This document shows positions 34,809 to 45,371 of a stretch of 64,000 nucleotides of DNA, one piece after another. The DNA is taken from NCBI RefSeq assembly GCF_019084545.1, contig NZ_JAHREP010000006.1, forward strand, positions 1 through 64,000, written 5' to 3'. How positions within the stretch are numbered: position 1 is the stretch's first letter; each line of letters opens with the position of its first letter. The translations under genes were made by a program, and so were the position numbers. This stretch comes from Marinobacterium ramblicola. GTDB taxonomy: Bacteria > Pseudomonadota > Gammaproteobacteria > Pseudomonadales > Balneatricaceae. The notes below the pieces were generated by a model that was not told where the DNA came from, ran no database searches, and worked only from the letters and a program-made list of their open reading frames with translations.

Positions 34809-36731
34809 TCAGGCGCTCAGTTCAAGCAGCAGCTTGTTGAGGCGGCCGATGTAGGCAGCGGGATCGTCGAGCTGCCCGCCGGCGGCCAGTTCCGCCTGAT
34901 CGAACAGGACCAGCGCCAGATCCTTGAAGCGGTCTTCATCCGGCTCCTTGTCCAGCTTGGCGATCAGCGGATGCTCCGGGTTGTACTCGAAGATCGGCTT
35001 CACCTCGGGCACGGCCTGACCGGCCGCTTCCATGATCTTGCGCATCTGCGCACCCATGTCGTAATCGCCGACCACCAGGCAGGCCGGAGACTCGGTCAGG
35101 CGGTGGGTAACCCGCGCCTCCTTGATCCGCTCGCCCAGCGCGCTGCTCAGACGCTCGGTGAGGCCCTCCATCTGCTTGGCGACCTCCTCCTGCTGCTTCT
35201 TCTCCTCTTCGGACTCGACATCGCCCAGGTTCAGCTCACCCTTGCTGACATCCTGGAACGACTTGCCGTCGAAGTCGAACAGCTGGCTCATCATCCACTC
35301 GTCGATACGATCGGACAGCAGCAGCACCTCGATGCCCTTCTTGCGGAAGATCTCCAGGTGCGGACTGCTCTTGGCCGCATTGTAGGAGTCGGCCACCACG
35401 TAGTAGATCTTCTCCTGCCCCTCTTTCATGCGGCTGACGTAGTCATCCAGACCCACTGTCTGCTCGGCATTGTCGTTATGGGTAGAGGCGAAGCGCAGCA
35501 GCTTGAGCACCTTCTCGCGGTTGGCGTAATCCTCCGCCGGGCCCTCTTTCAGCACCTGGCCGAACTCTTTCCAGAAGCTGTTGTACTTCTCCGGCTCGTT
35601 CTTGGCCAGTTTCGCCAGCATATCCAGCGCGCGCTTGGTCAGCGCGGTGCGCAGCTTGTCCACGTTGGGATCCTTCTGCAGGATCTCGCGGGAGACGTTC
35701 AGCGACAGGTTCTTGGAATCGACCACCCCCTTGATGAAGCGCAGGTAGAGCGGCAGGAACTCATCCGCCTGGTCCATGATAAATACGCGCTGGATGTACA
35801 GTTTCAGCCCCTTCGGCGCCTCGCGGTTCCACAGATCGAAGGGTGCGCGCTCCGGCAGGTAAAGCAGGCTGGTGTACTCCAGATTGCCCTCAACCTGGTT
35901 GTGCGCCCAGGCCAGCGGCTCGGCGAAGTCGTGGGAGACGTGCTTGTAGAACTCCTTGTACTCCTCGTCGGTGATCTCGCTCTTGCTGCGCGACCAGAGT
36001 GCGGTGGCGGCGTTGACGGTTTCGAACTCGGGTGCCTTGTCCGCCTTTTTCTCCTCGCCCTCCTCCTCGTCTGAGGGGATCTCCTGCTTCGCCATCAGCA
36101 CGGGGATGGCGATATGATCGGAGTACTTGCGCACCAGCGTACGCAGACGGTAGGCGTTGGCGAACTCCTCTTCACCCTCTTTCAGCTTCAGCACGATACG
36201 AGTACCACGCTTTGGCAGTTCGACATTTTCGATGCTGAACTCGCCCTCGCCCTTCGAGGACCAGTGCACGCCCTCCTCGGAGGAGAGACCGGCACGGCGG
36301 GTAAAGACATCCACCTGGTCGGCAACGATAAAGGCGGAATAGAAGCCGACGCCGAACTGACCGATCAGTTGGCTGTCCTTCGCCTGGTCGCCGGTCAGGC
36401 TGGAGAGGAAGCTGGCAGTGCCGGATTTGGCGATGGTGCCCAGGTGGTCGATCACATCCTGGCGGCTCATGCCGATACCGTTATCGATGATAGAAACGGT
36501 CTTGGCCTCTTCGTCGAATTCGACGCGAATCTTCAGATCGCCGTCGTTCTCGTACAGGTCCGCATTGGACAGCGCCTCGAAGCGCAGCTTCTCCGACGCA
36601 TCGGATGCGTTCGAGATCAGCTCGCGCAGGAAGATCTCCTTGTTGGAGTAGAGAGAGTGAATCATCAGCTTCAGCAGCTGTTTCACTTCCGTCTGAAAGC
36701 CAAGGGTCTCTTTCTGTGTTTCGGTGCTCAT
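34809..36731 (-). CDS. htpG: molecular chaperone HtpG (Hsp90)
   Basis: ATP-dependent cytosolic Hsp90. The 640-residue protein opens [19 protein letters not shown], then [21 protein letters not shown], the nucleotide-binding [11 protein letters not shown] and [15 protein letters not shown] of the GHKL fold, the middle domain [12 protein letters not shown] and a C-terminal dimerisation domain. Length is slightly above E. coli HtpG. ATG 36731 matches the family start; an upstream TTG would add five residues. Confidence 0.97.
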   Translation of the reverse strand: MSTETQKETLGFQTEVKQLLKLMIHSLYSNKEIFLRELISNASDASEKLRFEALSNADLYENDGDLKIRVEFDEEAKTVSIIDNGIGMSRQDVIDHLGTIAKSGTASFLSSLTGDQAKDSQLIGQFGVGFYSAFIVADQVDVFTRRAGLSSEEGVHWSSKGEGEFSIENVELPKRGTRIVLKLKEGEEEFANAYRLRTLVRKYSDHIAIPVLMAKQEIPSDEEEGEEKKADKAPEFETVNAATALWSRSKSEITDEEYKEFYKHVSHDFAEPLAWAHNQVEGNLEYTSLLYLPERAPFDLWNREAPKGLKLYIQRVFIMDQADEFLPLYLRFIKGVVDSKNLSLNVSREILQKDPNVDKLRTALTKRALDMLAKLAKNEPEKYNSFWKEFGQVLKEGPAEDYANREKVLKLLRFASTHNDNAEQTVGLDDYVSRMKEGQEKIYYVVADSYNAAKSSPHLEIFRKKGIEVLLLSDRIDEWMMSQLFDFDGKSFQDVSKGELNLGDVESEEEKKQQEEVAKQMEGLTERLSSALGERIKEARVTHRLTESPACLVVGDYDMGAQMRKIMEAAGQAVPEVKPIFEYNPEHPLIAKLDKEPDEDRFKDLALVLFDQAELAAGGQLDDPAAYIGRLNKLLLELSA

Positions 36732-36817
36732 AGCTCGTTTACCCAACTCCGCTTAGGTTTATTGTCCCAAGCAAAGATGGGGTCAACGAGATCCATTTCA
36801 AGGCTGGCGAGCAGGTT

Positions 36818-37531
36818 TTATATCTCGGTGCTCATCAGCAGCGTCTTCAGCGTCGGTGAAGTAAACTCGCGCTGATAGAGCACGTAGACGATTCCCGCCG
36901 ACATCGCCATGAACAACCAGGGGTTGATCAACCAGGCCAGCACCGCCAGGCTGAAGTAGTAGGTACGCAGCCCCAGGTTGGAGTTGTTCGCGGCGATGGA
37001 GCTCATCCTGGCGATGCGGGCGGCATGCGCCTGCAGGTGTTTTTCATCCAGACCATCGGCAGGCCCCGGCGAGGAGCCGACCATCACCGACACAAAGCCA
37101 TACTGACGCAGGCTCCAGGTGAACTTGAAAAAGGCGTAGATGAACAGCGTCAGCAGCACCAGCAGCTTAAGCTCCCACTCCAGCGGTGTGGCCGGGCGCA
37201 CCAGCGGCAGGTGCTCCACCAGGGTGATCGCCCTCTCGGTGTAGCTAAGCAGGGTCATCAGGCCGGCCAGCACCAGGATCGTGGTCGACGCGAAGAAGGA
37301 GACGCTGCGCTCCAGGTTGGCGATGGCCGCGGTATCGGCCATGCGCATATCCCGATCCAGCATCCGTCGCATCCACTCGGTCCGATACAGGTGCATGATG
37401 CTCGACAGACAGGCGGTGGTGCGTGCCTTGCGCTCGGCATACAGCATGTAGCCCTTGAAGCAGATCAAGAACCAGATCAGTGCAACAAGGTTAAGCCAGT
37501 TTTGGGTCAGGAAAGTCTGGAGTTCAAGCAT
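36818..37531 (-). CDS. DUF599 family membrane protein
   Basis: A 237-residue integral membrane protein with about four hydrophobic segments (near 14-30, 80-98, 122-142 and 195-228). AERKARTTACLSSIMHLYR after the first helix and SNLGLRTYYFSLAVLAWLINPW before the last are typical of DUF599. Function is unknown. It is transcribed toward htpG with 86 bases between them. Confidence 0.85.
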   Translation of the reverse strand: MLELQTFLTQNWLNLVALIWFLICFKGYMLYAERKARTTACLSSIMHLYRTEWMRRMLDRDMRMADTAAIANLERSVSFFASTTILVLAGLMTLLSYTERAITLVEHLPLVRPATPLEWELKLLVLLTLFIYAFFKFTWSLRQYGFVSVMVGSSPGPADGLDEKHLQAHAARIARMSSIAANNSNLGLRTYYFSLAVLAWLINPWLFMAMSAGIVYVLYQREFTSPTLKTLLMSTEI

Positions 37532-37622
37532 CGGTCCATCGCATTCAGTGGAAACGCGTCCAGCTTAGCCTGACTGTCGGTGAAAGTCTGCTGTCGATGG
37601 CCAAGGGATGCCGGCAGAGACG

Positions 37623-37650
37623 AAAATACCCGCACGGCGGCGGGTATTTT
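37623..37650. terminator. bidirectional Rho-independent terminator downstream of pobA
   Basis: AAAATACCCGC / GCGGGTATTTT inverted repeat around a short ACGGCG loop. The T tract on the minus strand falls 35 bases beyond the pobA stop. Confidence 0.88.
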
Positions 37651-37685
37651 GGGGTGCTCTCTTACGCTATTCCGCTACTGCGGGC

Positions 37686-38963
<1,278 letters not shown>

Positions 38964-39012
38964 TTATGAATGGAGTATAGTCCGCTTGACTTGTACTTTT
39001 AGAACAGAGGGG

Positions 39013-41319
39013 TTAGGCAGTCGTACTCTCCTGCCGCATTAACAGGGCATCGATATCATCGGCGCTGACCGGCTTGCTCAGCAGGAACCCCTGCACCACA
39101 CCGCACTCCATCTCGTTCAGGGCATCCAGCTGCTCCTGGGTTTCTACCCCTTCGGCCACCACGCGAAGTCCAAGCCCGCGGGCTAGGGAGATGGCGGCAC
39201 TGACCAGCTCCATATCGGCCTGGTCAACGGTCATCTCCTGTACAAAGCTGCGATCGATCTTCAGTTCGTCGACCGGATAGCGGCGCAGATAACTGAGTGA
39301 CGAGTACCCGGTACCGAAATCATCCATCGACAGGCACACGCCCATCTCATGCAGCTTGGCCAACGTCCCCTCCACAAGAGGGCCCCCGCGCATCAAAATA
39401 CCCTCGGTGATCTCCAGCTCAAGCCTGGATGCCGGGAAACCGCTGCTATCCAACTCCAGACGCACAAACTCGGCCAACCCCTCATCACGGAACTGCGCCG
39501 GCGAGATGTTCACCGCCAGTTTAAATAACGGCTCCTGCGCTACCCAGCGCACGGCTTGCGACAACGCCTGCCGCAGGACGAAACGCCCAATCGGCACAAT
39601 CAACCCGGTCTGCTCGGCGATGGGAATAAACTCGTCCGGCCCGACCTGACCAAGGGCGGTACTGTTCCAGCGCAGCAGCGCCTCGACACCGCTGATCCGC
39701 CGGCTCTTCACGTCATACTGGGGCTGGTAGTCAAGCGACAGCTCGCCGTTGTCGATAGCTGCACGCAGATGCTCCTCGATCTGCAGTCGCCGGCTGATAC
39801 ACAGATTCAGCTCTTCCGTAAAGAAGGAGTAGCGATTGCGCCCCTGGGCCTTGGACAGATACATCGCGGTATCGGCGTTTTTCAACAGTTCGCTCAGGCT
39901 TTCGCCATCAAACGGGTAGATCGCGATACCGATACTGACAGTGAGCATGATCTGTCTCGACCCCAGGTCGAAGGTATCCCAAAAGCTTTCGAGAATATTT
40001 TCCGCCACGACCTGAACCGACTCTTTCCGACTGAAATGACCGGCCAGAACGATAAACTCATCACCACCCAGGCGACCGACACTGTCGCCTTCACGCACGG
40101 AGCCAACCAGACGCGATGCCGCCTGTACCAGCGCCTGATCTCCCACATCATGCCCCAGGCTGTCGTTGACCTTCTTGAAGTCATCCAGATCGAGAAACAT
40201 CACCGCGACGTACTCGTCGTTACGCCTGGCCTCACGGATCAACTGCTGCAGCCGGTCCATGATCAACACCCTGTTCGGCAGAGCCGTCAAGGAATCGTAA
40301 TATGCCTGATAGTGCAACCGCTCCTCATGCTGCTTGCGCAGGCTGATATCCTCTTTCAGTGCCAAATAGTGACTGACCTCACCTGAGTTGCCGAGCACCG
40401 GGGACAGATAGGCATACTCCCAATACTGCTCCCCGCCTTTGCGCCGACTCCTCAACTCGCCCTGCCAGGGTTCGCCAATACTGATACTGCGCCAGATCTC
40501 AGCCACCAGCTCCCCAGAGTTCAGCTCGCTGTCGACCGGTTCGAACCTCTGTCCCACCACCTCAGCGGAGCCGTAACCACAGATCCGCTCAAACGCCCGA
40601 TTGACGAAGGTGACCTGTCGCGACGGATCGGCCAGAATCACCGCCACCGGACTCTGCTCCACCGCCTGGGTCAGCACCTTGATCTCGGTTTCCCGCTGCT
40701 TGCGCTTTGTTATGTCACGCCCGACCCCGAGAATGCCGATCAACTTGCCGGCCTCATCTTTCATAGGCGTTTTGATCGTTTCCAGTATCTCGGTATGGCC
40801 GTCATCGGCAAAAGTAAGCTGCTCCTCGTTGATACTCGAACGGTCGGCGTGCATGGCGATCAGGTCATGCTTGCGGAAAAAGTCGGCCAGCTCGGCATCC
40901 ACAAAATCATAGTCGCTCTTGCCGATGATCTCGCTTTCCCTGGCACCGAAAAGGCGTTCGAACTTGCGGTTACAACTGAGGTAAATCCCCCTTTCATCCT
41001 TGAGCCAGACCAGATCGGGCAGGGTATCGATCAAAGCGCGTAGATGGTGCTGCGCCGCCAGCATCCGTTTCGCGTAGTAGCTGACCAAACCGAAAATCAG
41101 CAGCGTGGAGATAGCAACGAAGCCAAAGCCCTTGATCGTTTGCAGGAAACTTAGAAGCTTTACATCCGTGACCAGCATCTCGAGCAGAGCGTCGGACAGG
41201 AAGATCCAGAGCAGGGAAAAGAAGCCGTAGATCAACGAGATCCTGAGTGCCGCTCCGGACCAGCCAACCGAATCGGCAGGCGGCCGCGAGAGCTGTTGTT
41301 CAGCTGTCTTGTTTTTCAT
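39013..41319 (-). CDS. membrane PAS-PAS-GGDEF-EAL c-di-GMP regulator
   Basis: A 768-residue protein with two membrane helices (about 30-52 and 60-80). Two PAS domains follow (DTLPDLVWLKDERGIYL near 105; QSPVAVILADPSRQVTF near 225). Next come a GGDEF domain with the intact RLGGDEFIVL motif near 420 and an EAL domain with EALLRW, NISPAQFRDE, DDFGTGYSSL and VAEGVET. Both cyclase and phosphodiesterase motifs are complete, so it may be bifunctional. ATG 41319 is chosen because it precedes the first helix; the ribosome-binding site is weak and an upstream start is possible. An inverted-repeat region lies upstream. Confidence 0.88.
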   Translation of the reverse strand: MKNKTAEQQLSRPPADSVGWSGAALRISLIYGFFSLLWIFLSDALLEMLVTDVKLLSFLQTIKGFGFVAISTLLIFGLVSYYAKRMLAAQHHLRALIDTLPDLVWLKDERGIYLSCNRKFERLFGARESEIIGKSDYDFVDAELADFFRKHDLIAMHADRSSINEEQLTFADDGHTEILETIKTPMKDEAGKLIGILGVGRDITKRKQRETEIKVLTQAVEQSPVAVILADPSRQVTFVNRAFERICGYGSAEVVGQRFEPVDSELNSGELVAEIWRSISIGEPWQGELRSRRKGGEQYWEYAYLSPVLGNSGEVSHYLALKEDISLRKQHEERLHYQAYYDSLTALPNRVLIMDRLQQLIREARRNDEYVAVMFLDLDDFKKVNDSLGHDVGDQALVQAASRLVGSVREGDSVGRLGGDEFIVLAGHFSRKESVQVVAENILESFWDTFDLGSRQIMLTVSIGIAIYPFDGESLSELLKNADTAMYLSKAQGRNRYSFFTEELNLCISRRLQIEEHLRAAIDNGELSLDYQPQYDVKSRRISGVEALLRWNSTALGQVGPDEFIPIAEQTGLIVPIGRFVLRQALSQAVRWVAQEPLFKLAVNISPAQFRDEGLAEFVRLELDSSGFPASRLELEITEGILMRGGPLVEGTLAKLHEMGVCLSMDDFGTGYSSLSYLRRYPVDELKIDRSFVQEMTVDQADMELVSAAISLARGLGLRVVAEGVETQEQLDALNEMECGVVQGFLLSKPVSADDIDALLMRQESTTA

Positions 41320-41616
41320 TCTGGGCCGATTACCTGATCTGTGGCTCAGGAGACTGCCACCATTGACGGCAGACTTGGAGCGCTTTCGGCACGTATGACG
41401 GTCAAGCGCGCCTATAAAACTGTATGCAACCAGGTACTGATAATAGCGGAAATAGCGGTTGAAGCGATAACCCAAGCTGACCTGTACGGTTCAGGTTATC
41501 AATGAGAGCCGTTATAACGGTAAATCGGATAGAAAACGACCTGAACCGCAAGGCCCAGGTCGCCAAACTAACTTGACCGATTAGCGGATCAGCTCCGCAT
41601 TACATGGCAGGGCAGC
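41320..41616. promoter_or_regulatory. non-coding gap with nested inverted repeats
   Basis: This gap separates the livK-like gene from the PAS-GGDEF-EAL gene. A ten-base perfect inverted repeat (CGGTTCAGGT at 41487-41496, ACCTGAACCG at 41539-41548) encloses a 12-base palindrome CCGTTATAACGG (41509-41520). There is no T tract, so it looks like an operator or RNA-structured leader rather than a terminator. A small GCGGA/TCCGC hairpin lies at 41585-41599 just after the livK region. Confidence 0.45.
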
Positions 41617-42804
41617 TTACAGCGCGCACTCCTGTGAGGGGTTGGCGTACAGCTCAACCGGGTACGCGCGCTCGATAACCGGGCGCAGCTTGCCATCCAC
41701 CTTGGTCACCTGGCCGATGTAGTCCGGTATCTGCAGTTGGTGATCGGCACCGCGCATCAGCGCCGGACCGTAGATGGTTTCATACTCGGCATTTTCCAAC
41801 GCCTTGGAGACCGCACCCGGCTCGGTGCTGCCGGCCAGCCGAACCCCCTGGAAGATCGCCTGAATACCGTTATAGGCCTGGCCCTCGTTTTCGGTCGGCA
41901 CGCGTCCGAACTTATCCATCCAGCCGGCAACGAATCGGCGGTTCCTTGCATTATCGATATCGGCGCCGTAGCCGATATTGCCCCACACATTCCGGGTGGC
42001 ATCGCCGGTGGCGTCGATCAGGTACTGGAATATCAGCGCGTGACCAATGAGTCGCTTGCTGTCATTCAAACCGAAGCTGTCGGCCTGCTTGACGAACGAG
42101 ATCGCATCACGGCCGACCATGGCGACCCAAACAGCATCGATATCCGCATCACGCAGCTGGGCCACATAGGGCGCAAAGTCCTTGGTGCCCAGCGGGGCGA
42201 ACAGCGAAACCTTAACCTCTTTGCCCAACTCGGCCGCCGTCTTCTCGAAGAACTCCGCCGAGCTGTGGCCCCAGGTGTAGTCCGCAGCGATGATACCGAA
42301 CCTCTTCTCCTTCACCGTCTTCAACCACTCCTTCATCATCGCCAGATCCATCACGTCGTTGTGGTTGGTGCGGAACATCCGGGCGTGGCAGGATTTGCCG
42401 GTCAGCGCATCCATCTTGCTGGCCACCACCACATACATCGCATCCCAGCGATCCAGGTTCTGCGACAGCGTCATCGAGATCGAGGAGGAGATCGGCCCGA
42501 TCAGCAGGTTGTGGCCCTCGCGCGCCAGCTTCTCCGCGGAGCGGCGGGCACCGTCCGGGGTACTCTCATCATCGGCGATCTCAAGCTCGACCTTGCGTCC
42601 GTCGACACCGCCGTTGGCATTCGCCTCCTCCACCGCGAACTCGATCGCCCGCAGCACCTCCTGACCCTGCTGCTCGAACACCCCGGAGAGGGATGAGACG
42701 GCACCGATGCGAACCGGCTCTTTTTCGCTCGCCTGAACCAGCGGTGACAACAGGCCGATGGCGGCTGTCGCTGCGATCGCCTTGAGTAGTTCACGTTTTT
42801 TCAT
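41617..42804 (-). CDS. branched-chain amino acid-type ABC transporter substrate-binding protein
   Basis: A 395-residue periplasmic binding protein of the LivK/UrtA family (type I periplasmic-binding fold). A signal peptide (KKRELLKAIAATAAIGLLSPLVQA) precedes the mature VRIGAVSSLSGVFEQQGQEVLRAIEFAVEEAN. GPISSSISMTLSQ and FGIIAADYTWGHSSAEFF follow. It captures the ligand for LivHMGF-like components encoded upstream. The family also imports aromatic and hydroaromatic acids, so amino acids are not assured. GAGG precedes the start. It is the last gene of the catabolic operon. Confidence 0.9.
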   Translation of the reverse strand: MKKRELLKAIAATAAIGLLSPLVQASEKEPVRIGAVSSLSGVFEQQGQEVLRAIEFAVEEANANGGVDGRKVELEIADDESTPDGARRSAEKLAREGHNLLIGPISSSISMTLSQNLDRWDAMYVVVASKMDALTGKSCHARMFRTNHNDVMDLAMMKEWLKTVKEKRFGIIAADYTWGHSSAEFFEKTAAELGKEVKVSLFAPLGTKDFAPYVAQLRDADIDAVWVAMVGRDAISFVKQADSFGLNDSKRLIGHALIFQYLIDATGDATRNVWGNIGYGADIDNARNRRFVAGWMDKFGRVPTENEGQAYNGIQAIFQGVRLAGSTEPGAVSKALENAEYETIYGPALMRGADHQLQIPDYIGQVTKVDGKLRPVIERAYPVELYANPSQECAL

Positions 42805-42898
42805 TCCAACCTCACTTGTTAGATTTATTGTCTGCGGCAGTCAGGAACATGCGCCTGCCGCTGCGCCTTAACTAAATCGGGGATTAAGTCCGGCGCTC

Positions 42899-43609
42899 TC
42901 AGACCACGACAAACTGTTGCAACTGCTCGATCCGCCCGGGGTCGACCTCGCCCTCGGCGATCACACTGCCCTTCTCCACCGCCAGGTAGCGGCGCGATAC
43001 GCGGGCCACCAGGTGCAGGTTCTGCTCGATCAGCAGGATCGTGGTACCCTGCTCGTTGACCTGGCGGATGATGTCGCCGAGCTGGTCGACGATCACCGGC
43101 GCCAGCCCCTCGGTGGGCTCATCCAGGATCATCAGCCGCGGGTTGCCCATCAGCGCCCGGCCGATCGCCAGCATCTGCTGCTGACCGCCCGACAGCGCGG
43201 CACCGGGGGTGTGGGCGCGCTCTCGCAGAATCGGGAACAGTTGGTAGATCCGCTCCACGTTCCACGGCCCCTTGCGGTGCACGGCATTACCCAGCAGCAG
43301 GTTCTCCTCCACCGTCAGGTTGGCGATGATCCGCCGCCCCTGGGGCACCACCATCACCCCCTCCTTGGCCGGCTGGTAGGGGCGCCAGAGGGAGCGGGTT
43401 TTACCCGCCACCGTGATTTGGCCACTACGCACCCTGGCCTGCCCCAACAGAGCGTTGACGAAGGTGGTCTTGCCGACACCGTTGCGGCCGATCAGCGCCA
43501 GGCTCTCCCCTTCGCTGATCGACAGCGAGAAGTTGTGCAGGATGTGGGCGTTGCCGTAATAGGCGTTGACCTGGTCAAAACTCAGAACTGAATTGACTTG
43601 TGCGTTCAT
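42899..43609 (-). CDS. branched-chain-type ABC transporter ATP-binding protein (LivF-like)
   Basis: A 236-residue ATPase with Walker A GRNGVGKTTF (about 38-47), ABC signature LSGGQQQM, Walker B LMILDEPTEGLAP (LivF-type) and H-loop region. It pairs with the LivG-like ATPase whose stop overlaps its start by four bases. GGGGAG precedes the ATG. Confidence 0.93.
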   Translation of the reverse strand: MNAQVNSVLSFDQVNAYYGNAHILHNFSLSISEGESLALIGRNGVGKTTFVNALLGQARVRSGQITVAGKTRSLWRPYQPAKEGVMVVPQGRRIIANLTVEENLLLGNAVHRKGPWNVERIYQLFPILRERAHTPGAALSGGQQQMLAIGRALMGNPRLMILDEPTEGLAPVIVDQLGDIIRQVNEQGTTILLIEQNLHLVARVSRRYLAVEKGSVIAEGEVDPGRIEQLQQFVVV

Positions 43610-44325
43610 GCGGCACTCCCCAGGTAGGCTTCGCGGACCTTCGGATTGGCGCGCACCTGATCGGGCGTGCCCTCTGCCAGCAGACGGCCCAGTTCCAGCA
43701 CGGTGACGGCATCGCTGATGCCGAACACGATCTCCATGTCGTGCTCGACCAGCAGCACCGTGACAGCCCGTTCGCGGGCCAGCCGGGTCAGGTGGTCGGC
43801 CAGTTCGCGGGATTCGGTGACCGTCAGCCCCGCCATCGGCTCGTCGAGCAGCAACACCGACGGGGAACCGACCAGCGCCAGCGCCAGATCGAGACGACGC
43901 TGCTGGCCATAGCCCAGCTCACCGGCGCGCCAATCGACGTACTGCGCCAGATCCAACTCGTCGAGAATGGCCAGGGCATCCGCCTCCGGATCCCTGGCCT
44001 GTGCCTGATGCGAGGCAAGAAACACCTGCTCCAGCACCGGCATCTCGGCAAAGATGCTGGTGCGCTGGAAGGAGCGCGAGAGCCCGCGCATTCGTCGCGC
44101 CACCACCGGCAGGCGGGTGATATCCTCGCCGCCGAGTGTGACCTGACCGGCAGTGGGGATGCGCCGACCGGTCACCGCGTCGATGAAGGTGGATTTACCG
44201 GCGCCGTTGGGGCCGATCAGGCCGCGGATCTCGCCTTTTTGCAGTTCGAGCTGCACCCCGCCGATGGCGCGGACACCGCCGTAGTCGACCACCAGATCCT
44301 TGACCGTAAAGAATGGTTGGCTCAT
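43606..44325 (-). CDS. branched-chain-type ABC transporter ATP-binding protein (LivG-like)
   Basis: A 239-residue ATPase starting SQPFFTVKDLVVDYGGVRAI, with Walker A GPNGAGKSTF, LGYGQQRRLDLA as the signature region and LLLDEPMAGLT as Walker B. The signature reads GYGQQR in place of the common SGGQ, a pattern found in LivG-type ATPases of this group. ATG 44325 overlaps the permease stop by four bases (ATGA), which fixes the start. The same frame stays open upstream to 45333 only as a shadow of the permease gene. Confidence 0.92.
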   Translation of the reverse strand: MSQPFFTVKDLVVDYGGVRAIGGVQLELQKGEIRGLIGPNGAGKSTFIDAVTGRRIPTAGQVTLGGEDITRLPVVARRMRGLSRSFQRTSIFAEMPVLEQVFLASHQAQARDPEADALAILDELDLAQYVDWRAGELGYGQQRRLDLALALVGSPSVLLLDEPMAGLTVTESRELADHLTRLARERAVTVLLVEHDMEIVFGISDAVTVLELGRLLAEGTPDQVRANPKVREAYLGSAA

Positions 44326-45356
44326 GAACGCACCTCCACGCGGTTGACGATAACGCTCTGTCTCGGCTTCTGTTTTCTGCTTAGCTCTTTTTTTCTGCTT
44401 AGCTCTTGTTTTCGGCTTAACTCTTGTTTTCTGCTTAACAGGGGCTCGATCAGGCCGGAGATGCCGTTGGGTGCGAACACCACGATGACGATCACCACGG
44501 CACCGAGCATCGCCATCCAGTAGTCGGTCAGTTCGCCGACATACTCCTTGACGAAGAAGTAGAAGATGGCGCCGAGGATCGGCCCCCAGAGCGCGCGCAC
44601 ACCGCCGAGTATGGTCATGATCAGCGCCATGCCGGAGACACTCCAGTGCAGGGTTTCCGGCGAGATAAAGCCGGTATAGATCGCCGACAGTATCCCGGCG
44701 AGGCCGGATACCACCGCCGAGATCGCGTAGACCGTGGCCTTGGGCAGCGTCACGTGCAGACCGATGAAGCGGGCACGCTCCTCGTTGTCGCGGATCGCGC
44801 AGGTGATGCTGCCGAAGCGGGTGCGGAAAAGCCGATCGAGCAGGTAGATCACCACCAGCATCACCACCCAGCTGATCACGAACATGCTCGCCGGGTCGTA
44901 GAACAGCTTCACGTCCAGGCCGAAGATACCGGCAGGCCAGTGGATATTGAGGCCATCGGCCCCCCCGAGCAGCCCCCGCGACTTGAGCGCCGACAGGTAG
45001 ACGGTCTGGCCGATCGCCAGCGTCAGCATGCCGAAGGCGATACCGGGGATGCGCGACACCACCAGCCCGAGCAGGAAGCCGACCAGCGCCAGCGCCAGCA
45101 GCGTGAGCAGGATCGCACCACCGGCCGCCAGCTCCAGATCGCGCATCAGCAACGCCACCAGATACCCGGCACCGCCGAAAAACGCGGCATGGCCGAAGCT
45201 GACCAGCCCGCACTGGCGCAGCAGGATACCGACGCCGAGGGCAAACAGGGCGTAGATCACCGCCTGAGTCAGCAGCGACATCAGCGTTGCCGAGCCCAGT
45301 AATTGTGGCAGCAGAACACCCGCCGCCAGCCAAAGCAGATATTTGAAATGGACCAT
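44322..45356 (-). CDS. branched-chain-type ABC transporter permease (LivM-like) with repetitive tail
   Basis: A 344-residue inner-membrane permease with about nine helices, the conserved FGHAAFFGGAGYLVALL early in the protein and GGVRALWGPILGAIFY near the end. After the last helix the C-terminus carries four six-residue repeats of the type S-R-K-Q-E-L, very basic and unlike the family; they come from an 18-base tandem DNA repeat. GAGGAG precedes the ATG. It is paired with the LivH-like permease 15 bases upstream. Confidence 0.92.
   Translation of the reverse strand: MVHFKYLLWLAAGVLLPQLLGSATLMSLLTQAVIYALFALGVGILLRQCGLVSFGHAAFFGGAGYLVALLMRDLELAAGGAILLTLLALALVGFLLGLVVSRIPGIAFGMLTLAIGQTVYLSALKSRGLLGGADGLNIHWPAGIFGLDVKLFYDPASMFVISWVVMLVVIYLLDRLFRTRFGSITCAIRDNEERARFIGLHVTLPKATVYAISAVVSGLAGILSAIYTGFISPETLHWSVSGMALIMTILGGVRALWGPILGAIFYFFVKEYVGELTDYWMAMLGAVVIVIVVFAPNGISGLIEPLLSRKQELSRKQELSRKKELSRKQKPRQSVIVNRVEVRS
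44371..44442. repeat. 18-bp tandem repeat, four copies, inside livM-like gene
   Basis: Four back-to-back units of TGTTTTCTGCTTAGCTCT (plus strand) at 44371, 44389, 44407 and 44425, with one to five differences each, the last being the most diverged. The unit length is a multiple of three, so changes in copy number keep the reading frame. No spacers are present, so it is not a CRISPR array. Confidence 0.92.
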
Positions 45357-45371
45357 CGTCGACTCCTCAGC

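Noticed and set aside
34512-36074. 520-codon plus-strand frame opposite htpG
   Set aside because: Antisense shadow; the minus strand encodes unmistakable Hsp90 motifs.
44371-44442. CRISPR array
   Set aside because: Units are directly adjacent with no spacers and lie inside a coding region in frame.
43606-45333. A 575-codon frame suggesting one long fused ABC protein
   Set aside because: Only the part from 44325 is LivG-like. The rest is an out-of-frame shadow of the LivM-like permease, with a composition typical of antisense or off-frame GC-rich DNA.
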